Part shown: piece after piece, positions 59,087 to 64,000 of the stretch
Layout: each line of letters opens with the position of its first letter
How positions within the stretch are numbered: the first letter of the stretch is position 1
Source: Miscanthus floridulus
Lineage: Eukaryota > Streptophyta > Magnoliopsida > Poales > Poaceae
DNA length: 64,000 nt
Reading direction: 5' to 3'
NCBI RefSeq assembly: GCF_019320115.1
Contig: NC_089584.1
Span: forward strand, 78,993,922 to 79,057,921
Program-made: the position numbers and the translations under genes
The notes under the pieces: generated by a model
The model's input: only the letters and a program-made list of their open reading frames with translations
The model's database searches: none
What the model was told of the DNA's origin: nothing

Positions 59087-60266
59087 GTTGTGGTAATCAT
59101 AGTGATTCCATCTATGTCATTTAAGGACCAGTCATTGGAGGACATCTTGTCATGTTGAACGCATGCCTCTCACATAGTTGGCCGGATAAGTCATTTCGAC
59201 TATGAAGCCGAGTAGCTCAACTCAGGCCGAGGATACGAGCAGTTAAAGTGCGCACCTTGGAGGTACTAAGGATGTGCGGAGAGCCAATGGCGTAAGCCTA
59301 AGGGCTGGTTAGAGTCCTGAGCCTCCTGGCAGATTGGTTGTATCTTTGAGGGTGCGGCGCTGGTCTTACCCACGATTGTACTTGAGTTGTCCCAAAGGTG
59401 ACCTAATGCAACCCCGACAGAGGAAGTATGGGTGTGTGTTAGAAATAATTCCCTAGTTGGGTAGGAATTGATTCGAATCGCCGTCTCTCCCGGATAGTGA
59501 GAAGTTGACAGGAGTACGCTTCATCGTAGTAAATGATGGAAGTGTTGGTTATGAGATTATGAAAGAACTCAACTAGATATGGTTATTATTGTGATGACTT
59601 AATGGTACCAACCTGTTTGGCATATGATAGTTGCTAATGTAGTATGAGATAGGATTAATAACTGATGATTTACATTTTGAAAGATATTGGACAACTTATG
59701 CTTTTATGCAAATAAAGTCTACCAGCTCTACTGATAAAGCCTTGCATACTCCTTGGTGTCTTAGTATGTTAGTTGATGACATGTAAGTCTAGCTGAGTAC
59801 CTTCTCGTACTCAGGGTTTTATTCCCATTGTTGCAGATAATGTTATGTACCACGGCTACTGCAAGAACTGCTTTGCTCCTGCAGTGGATGAGGACTAGGA
59901 CCATGGGTCTGGTCACTCTGTATATCATCTCACCCTTGTGCTTTTGGTTGGAGATGACTATGAAACTAGCTATGTATTAAACTACGTGTGATGTTGATGT
60001 CAAACTACTTTGCTTCCGCTACTTTTAAACTTAGTTTGTAATAACTATGTGAACTCCGATGTATGTGAGATATTTGTGAACTATGATGTAACATGTGATT
60101 TGTTATGTTGAATCATGTACGATCTTGGCTTGTATGTTGGTTGAATCGAGATCCTTCGTGATACTCGACATACTACCGGATTTGTATGGGCTCAAGTGTA
60201 ATGGTTTGACTGCCTTGGTGGTTGCTATTGTACTTGTGCTCTTATAAATTGGACGGTTCTATGATA
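59087..60266 (+). repeat. L2 LTR, second part
   Basis: Continues the LTR interrupted at 42813. It ends GGACGGTTCTATGATA, which aligns with the L3 LTR end GGTTCTGCCACA, so the terminal CA has become TA. No gene. Confidence 0.75.
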
Positions 60267-60268
60267 GC

Positions 60269-60280
60269 TGGCATCGGAGC
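60269..60280 (+). other. L2 primer-binding site
   Basis: TGGCATCGGAGC, two transitions from TGGTATCAGAGC (initiator-Met tRNA type). Confidence 0.65.
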
Positions 60281-61020
60281 AAGGTTCAATGTTAAACTTG
60301 CCATATGTGTATTTAAAACAAAGGTTTTATGTTATAAAAATCTAAAGTGTGCCAGTGGTCATCTCCTTTATACCCAGTTAAGGACTTTTAGGTGGCTATT
60401 TAAGTACTAACATGGGGGTTTTTACTTTCGTCGTCCATACGGCGTGCTATTGTATGGATGCCATTCACTTGAGTGGTAATGTATGGATTGAATGCCTCTA
60501 CGCCAAGGTAAGAAGGTAAGTTGATGAGTGGCATGACCGCAAGATGTGAGCGTGTGGTCGGGGAGAGCTAGCTTTGATATGGCTGTATATGAATGCTTGC
60601 ATGTGTGTATGGTGTGTATTTAATTGTGGGTAATGAATTGTCATTGGGTAGCTTTGATACAGAAGTTTATGTATGGGTATACATATATGGAAGTATTTAG
60701 TTGCAACCTAGAGCCCATATTTACATTTTTGTATATATATAATTGTTGGGTTGGGCTTAAATGAATTTTCTACAGGTACACTAACAATGAAACGTGTAAC
60801 TCATGTAGCTACGATTATATTGAGAGAACATATGTATGCCACCGCGTATGTCGTTAGGATTTATTTTTCTAGGTTTGTGAGGACGTACGAAATGAGCATA
60901 CATCATGATACATCATTTATTCATGTTATTGCATTGTTTTCCCCCTTGCATGATCTTATTGTTAAGTAACTCATTTCTATAATCGTGTTGTCTCACTTAA
61001 TTGTAACCGTTTGCTATAGA
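60281..61020 (+). other. L2 5' untranslated region
   Basis: AT-rich, without supported ORFs. Short open stretches (60751-60969) have no recognisable features. Confidence 0.5.
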
Positions 61021-61999
61021 TGCCAGCCCTAGGAGCCCCTATTGCTAGCGACACCTTTTTGGCATTGTTTGGGACTCCCACCTTACTGTGGAAGGTGCTA
61101 AACTCTATCGGGTATGCTGAACCGCCTTGCTACTTTTGGAGCGAAGTGGTAACTAAGGGACAGAGGTGGTACGACGTGCAGGTCACTGTCGTAGCCCATG
61201 TGGACAATCCTTAGTGGCAAAGATAGAGTGTCGAGTCAGATGGACAGACCCCTTAGGAAGGTGCCCAAGTGGCCGCTTTTGAGGTTCTCAGCGAAATCTG
61301 TCAAGAATTCGGTGATGAACTTGTCAATGGGCCTATTGGATCTTTCCCATGAGTGGATGCATCTCAGACCATTTGGACCCAGCCAAGCGGTAATGCTTTG
61401 GTAAGAGACAGGGATGAAAGAGCAGGAAGTAGTAATGCTGTAATGAGTGCCATGTATGCAGTCATGAAGATGTTTTACTCACACCAAGATAGCTACATCA
61501 GCTGTATGCAAGAGCTCCAAGGAGCACAGGCTGCACAGCGTAGGATGCGAGGACGTGTGCGTAGGCACCAAAGGGCAATTAGAGCAGCCTAGAATGAAAT
61601 AGGAGATTTTATGACAGCCTTGGAAGCTCGTCGGGGGTAGTTTGTCCGTGTCGTGGCAGAAAGAGATGCAGCTAGGGCTAAATTATGGGGCGTCCATGCT
61701 GAGAGGGACGATGTCATTCATCTTGCTAAAACCAGGGAGGCAGCTAGGATTAGGACTATGTTTTAGGCTGCTAGGTAGGCAATAGAGTTCGATCGCAGGG
61801 AGCAGGAACTCATACACCAGATTGAGGAGCTTTAGATTGATGTTCATCGTCTCAACAACATGGTGAACCCAATTATTCCTCCAGCTCCAGTGGTGGAAGA
61901 AGGTCCTAATGTGTTGATTGCTAAGGATGATGGCATGGAGATGGATGCCGATGAGGTGCCCGAAGATGAAGAGGTGGAGCTATGGGGGGTACGACCCTA
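61021..61999 (+). pseudogene. L2 extra ORF between primer-binding site and gag (orf0-like)
   Basis: ATG 61021 opens MPALGAPIASDTFLALFGTP. A compact region with YFWSEVVTKGQRWYDVQVTV and GAQVAAFEVLSEICQEFGDE follows, then, after one frameshift near 61350, NALVRDRDERAGSSNAVMSA. A long coiled-coil-like helix (61440-61880) and an acidic tail (MDADEVPEDEEVELW) complete it. All eight in-frame stops are TAG (three before 61260, then 61590, 61638, 61764, 61776 and 61833). The tail runs into G5, which is inserted near 61981. Extra ORFs upstream of gag are described for rice RIRE3/RIRE8 (from memory). I do not know its function. Confidence 0.6.
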
Positions 62000-62481
62000 G
62001 ATACCCATGGCAGACCACATGGGCTATGCCCTCAGGGGCAGCCTAGCCCACAAGACAAAGCCTTGCGGGGCACAATGCTGCTCAGTGCCTCCCGTAAGAT
62101 ACCAGGAAGATATCCTGAAGATACTATGAGATCTGTTAGGATACGTATGATCCTATGATTCTTGTAATCTATTATTACTTTCTAGTTATCTACTAGATCT
62201 AATCGACTTGTAACCCTACCCCCTAGACTATATAAGGCGGACAAGGACCCCCTCAAAACACATGCAATATCATACGATAGCCAATACAATCCAACAGACC
62301 ATAGGAGTAGGGTATTATGTCATACTGATGGCCTGTAGGGTATTATGTCATACTGATGGCCTAAACCTGTCTAACTTGTGTGTCTCTATTGCCTTCTTGT
62401 TCTTGATTACACGCATCTCTACCGATCAATCTACCTTCGTGGGATACCCCTCAGAGGACTACCGACGATATTCTGTTGACA
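61981..62481 (+). repeat. G5 5' LTR
   Basis: Starts around TATGGGGGGTACGACCC (exact first base uncertain, 61981-61983) and ends CTGTTGACA. TATATAAG is at 62229-62236. A 27-28 bp tandem duplication (GGGTATTATGTCATACTGAT twice) is at about 62309-62362. It is followed by a primer-binding site. Confidence 0.8.
62229..62236 (+). promoter_or_regulatory. TATA box of G5 LTR
   Basis: TATATAAG, about 250 bases into the LTR. Confidence 0.55.
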
Positions 62482-62482
62482 G

Positions 62483-62501
62483 TTGGCACGTCAGGTAGGG
62501 G
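62483..62501 (+). other. G5 primer-binding site
   Basis: TTGGCACGTCAGGTAGGGG, one base after the LTR; of the same type as G4. Confidence 0.7.
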
Positions 62502-62673
62502 TGTGCATGCTATTTCTATATTGAACAAGATGGTACGTTCCATAGGCTCTTTGTCCCTCCCATAGCCCGGCCAGATCTTCACGGTCGAATCGATCTCATG
62601 GATCATCAAGACTGACGGAGTCAGAGAGCTCATCGACCCAGTGCAGATCGATACTGCGCCAATCACCCTAAAA
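62502..62673 (+). mobile_element. G5 5' internal fragment
   Basis: Start of the leader or gag, with an open stretch but no identifiable domain. It is cut at 62673 by the S2 LTR. Confidence 0.6.
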
Positions 62674-64000
62674 TGATCAAGATGCCCAAGAGGGGGGGTG
62701 AATTCGGCTAATTACAAATTTCTTTGCAATAATCAAATCCTATGGTTAGCCCAATTAACCCCTTATGCCTAGAAAGTATTTCTATTGATCTAACGCACAA
62801 AAGTTTAGCACCCTAAGTTCCAATCCTACTCTAGCATGGCAATTCTAGGAATGTAAAAGATAAGTATTGAATTGCTCAAAGTAAATGCTTAAAGTAAAGA
62901 GAGGAGAAGAAATGCGGCGATGTTTTGCCGAGGTACCAGAGAGTCACCACTCCCCACTAGTCCTCGTTGGAGCACCCGCGCAAGGGTGTAGCTCCCCCTT
63001 GATCCGCGCAAGGATCAAGTGCTCTCTATGGGTTGATTCTTTGACACTCCATCACGGTGAATCACCCACAACCGCTCACAACTTGAGTTGGGTCACCCAC
63101 AAGCTCCGCCGGATGATCACCAAACTCCCAATCACCACCAAGCCATCTAGGTGATGGCGATCACCAAGAGTAACAAGCACGAACTCTCACTTGACCACGA
63201 CAAGCCTTAATGAGAAGGGTGGATGCACACGTTGCTACTCTTGCTTCACTAATGAGGGCTCTCTTTGGCATTCTCAAATCTCAATCACCTCAGTAGGACC
63301 TTGCTCTTCTTGGCACTCTCAAACGTGTTTCTCAGCTGTTGGAATGAGCAAAAGTACCCCCACACATGAATGGAGGTGGTATTTATAACATGGGCTGAAA
63401 AACGAACCATTATGTGCCTCTGTGGGGTGACCGGACGCTCCGGTCATGTTGACCGGATGCGCTGGTCAGTATACCCTAAACTCTAGTGTGTATAGTGTGA
63501 CCCAACGTTCGGTCAGCACTGACCGGATGCGTCCGGTCGCAATTTACCCTCACTAGAACCTTACTGATGTCGACCGGATGCTGGACCTCAGCGTCCGGTC
63601 ACTTCACTTCTTAGTGTCCGGTCACTTCCAGACGACTTCACCTTGATCAAATGAACTGACCAGACTCTGAGCCAGCGTCCGGTCACATCGAACCCAGCGT
63701 CTAGTCAGTATTTGACCCTCCATTCACTTCCAACTCTCGATCATATGTGAATGAAGTTTGCTCCATTGGATCCAAGGACTATTTTGGAGCTACCTAGTGC
63801 TAGTTTTAGCAAGTGTGCACCACACCTAACCCACTAGACTCACCTAGGTCAAGCTACCCGTCCATACCCCCTTTATAGTATGGCCAAAGGAAAAACAAAG
63901 CCCTAAACTACTCTAAGTGTCACTCCAACTCCAATCGACACTTAGAACTAGTCCATCCTTAACCTTGTCGTCCATCCTTTGAAAACCAAAATGATTTCCA
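62674..64000 (-). repeat. S2 LTR (SIRE/Maximus-like Ty1/copia), continues past the window
   Basis: Minus strand; its 3' end is at 62674 (minus reading ends CATCTTGATCA). It has the SIRE-type block at 62910-63030 (GAGGTACCAGAGAGTCACCA, CGCAAGGGTGTAGCTCCCCC) and a minus-strand TATA (TATAAATA) at 63380-63387. A cluster of ACCGGACGC/GTCCGGTCA words lies at 63428-63712. It is a different subfamily from S1. The ORF 62885-63154 is not supported as a gene. Confidence 0.78.
63380..63387 (-). promoter_or_regulatory. TATA box of S2 LTR
   Basis: TATAAATA on minus, reading towards 62674. Confidence 0.5.

Noticed and set aside
1..64000. Host protein-coding genes, tRNA, rRNA or miRNA genes
   Set aside because: No stretch outside the retroelements carries a recognisable host domain or tRNA-like folding. 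The only tRNA-complementary sequences found are primer-binding sites.

Overview
This window looks like intergenic heterochromatin from a grass nuclear genome. The LTR families suggest a panicoid of the sorghum/sugarcane/Miscanthus/maize kind; that placement is from memory of the families and no database was searched. I see no host gene, tRNA, rRNA, CRISPR array or bacterial-style operon. Almost every base can be assigned to ten LTR retrotransposons or fragments, inserted into one another. Element names used below: S1, S2 (SIRE/Maximus-like Ty1/copia); G1-G5 (Ty3/gypsy, mostly of the Tat type that carries an antisense gene); L1-L3 (long-LTR Ty3/gypsy of Tekay/Del or RIRE3/8 type).

Layout: 1-4578 is S1 (minus strand). 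G1 (minus strand, 3' LTR at 4579-5030) interrupts it and runs, in pieces, to 36133. Inside G1 sit two complete plus-strand elements. G2 is at 11145-22399, with LTRs of 1363 bp each and target duplication CATGC. G3 is at 27250-35909, with LTRs of 1796 and 1797 bp and target duplication GGTCC. At 36134 G1 is cut by L1 (36134-39363), which is cut at 39364 by L2. The LTR of L2 is cut at 42814 by G4 (to 59081, target duplication CTTAT). G4 is cut by L3, a 3649-bp minus-strand solo LTR at 53553-57201 (target duplication CTAGC). After G4 the L2 LTR resumes (59087-60266), followed by a primer-binding site and an upstream extra ORF. L2 is cut by G5 at about 61981, and G5 is cut by the S2 LTR at 62674, which runs off the window. 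The deepest stack is S1 > G1 > L1 > L2 > G4 > L3, six layers.

Genes: each gypsy element keeps recognisable gag, protease, RT-RNase H and integrase parts, or a deletion derivative of them. No sense polyprotein is intact. G2 is the most complete: RT, RNase H and a DD35E integrase are all present but interrupted by eight nonsense codons and some frameshifts. G3 lost pol and the capsid core of gag. G4 lost everything from late gag to the start of the integrase core, leaving an in-frame Gag-zinc-knuckle/integrase fusion.

The most notable content is antisense. G1, G2 and G4 each carry a multi-exon gene on the strand opposite to gag-pol, between pol and the 3' LTR; G3 keeps remnants. In G2 this antisense gene (plant-mobile-domain-like) is completely open across three exons with good splice sites. 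In-frame stops across the window are overwhelmingly TAG, which fits C-to-T decay at CAG/CTG (CHG) sites. Other points of interest are a 560-bp tandem repeat in the G4 3' UTR, base-paired repeat hairpins with compensatory changes after G2 pol, and a coding-like acidic segment inside the long LTRs.
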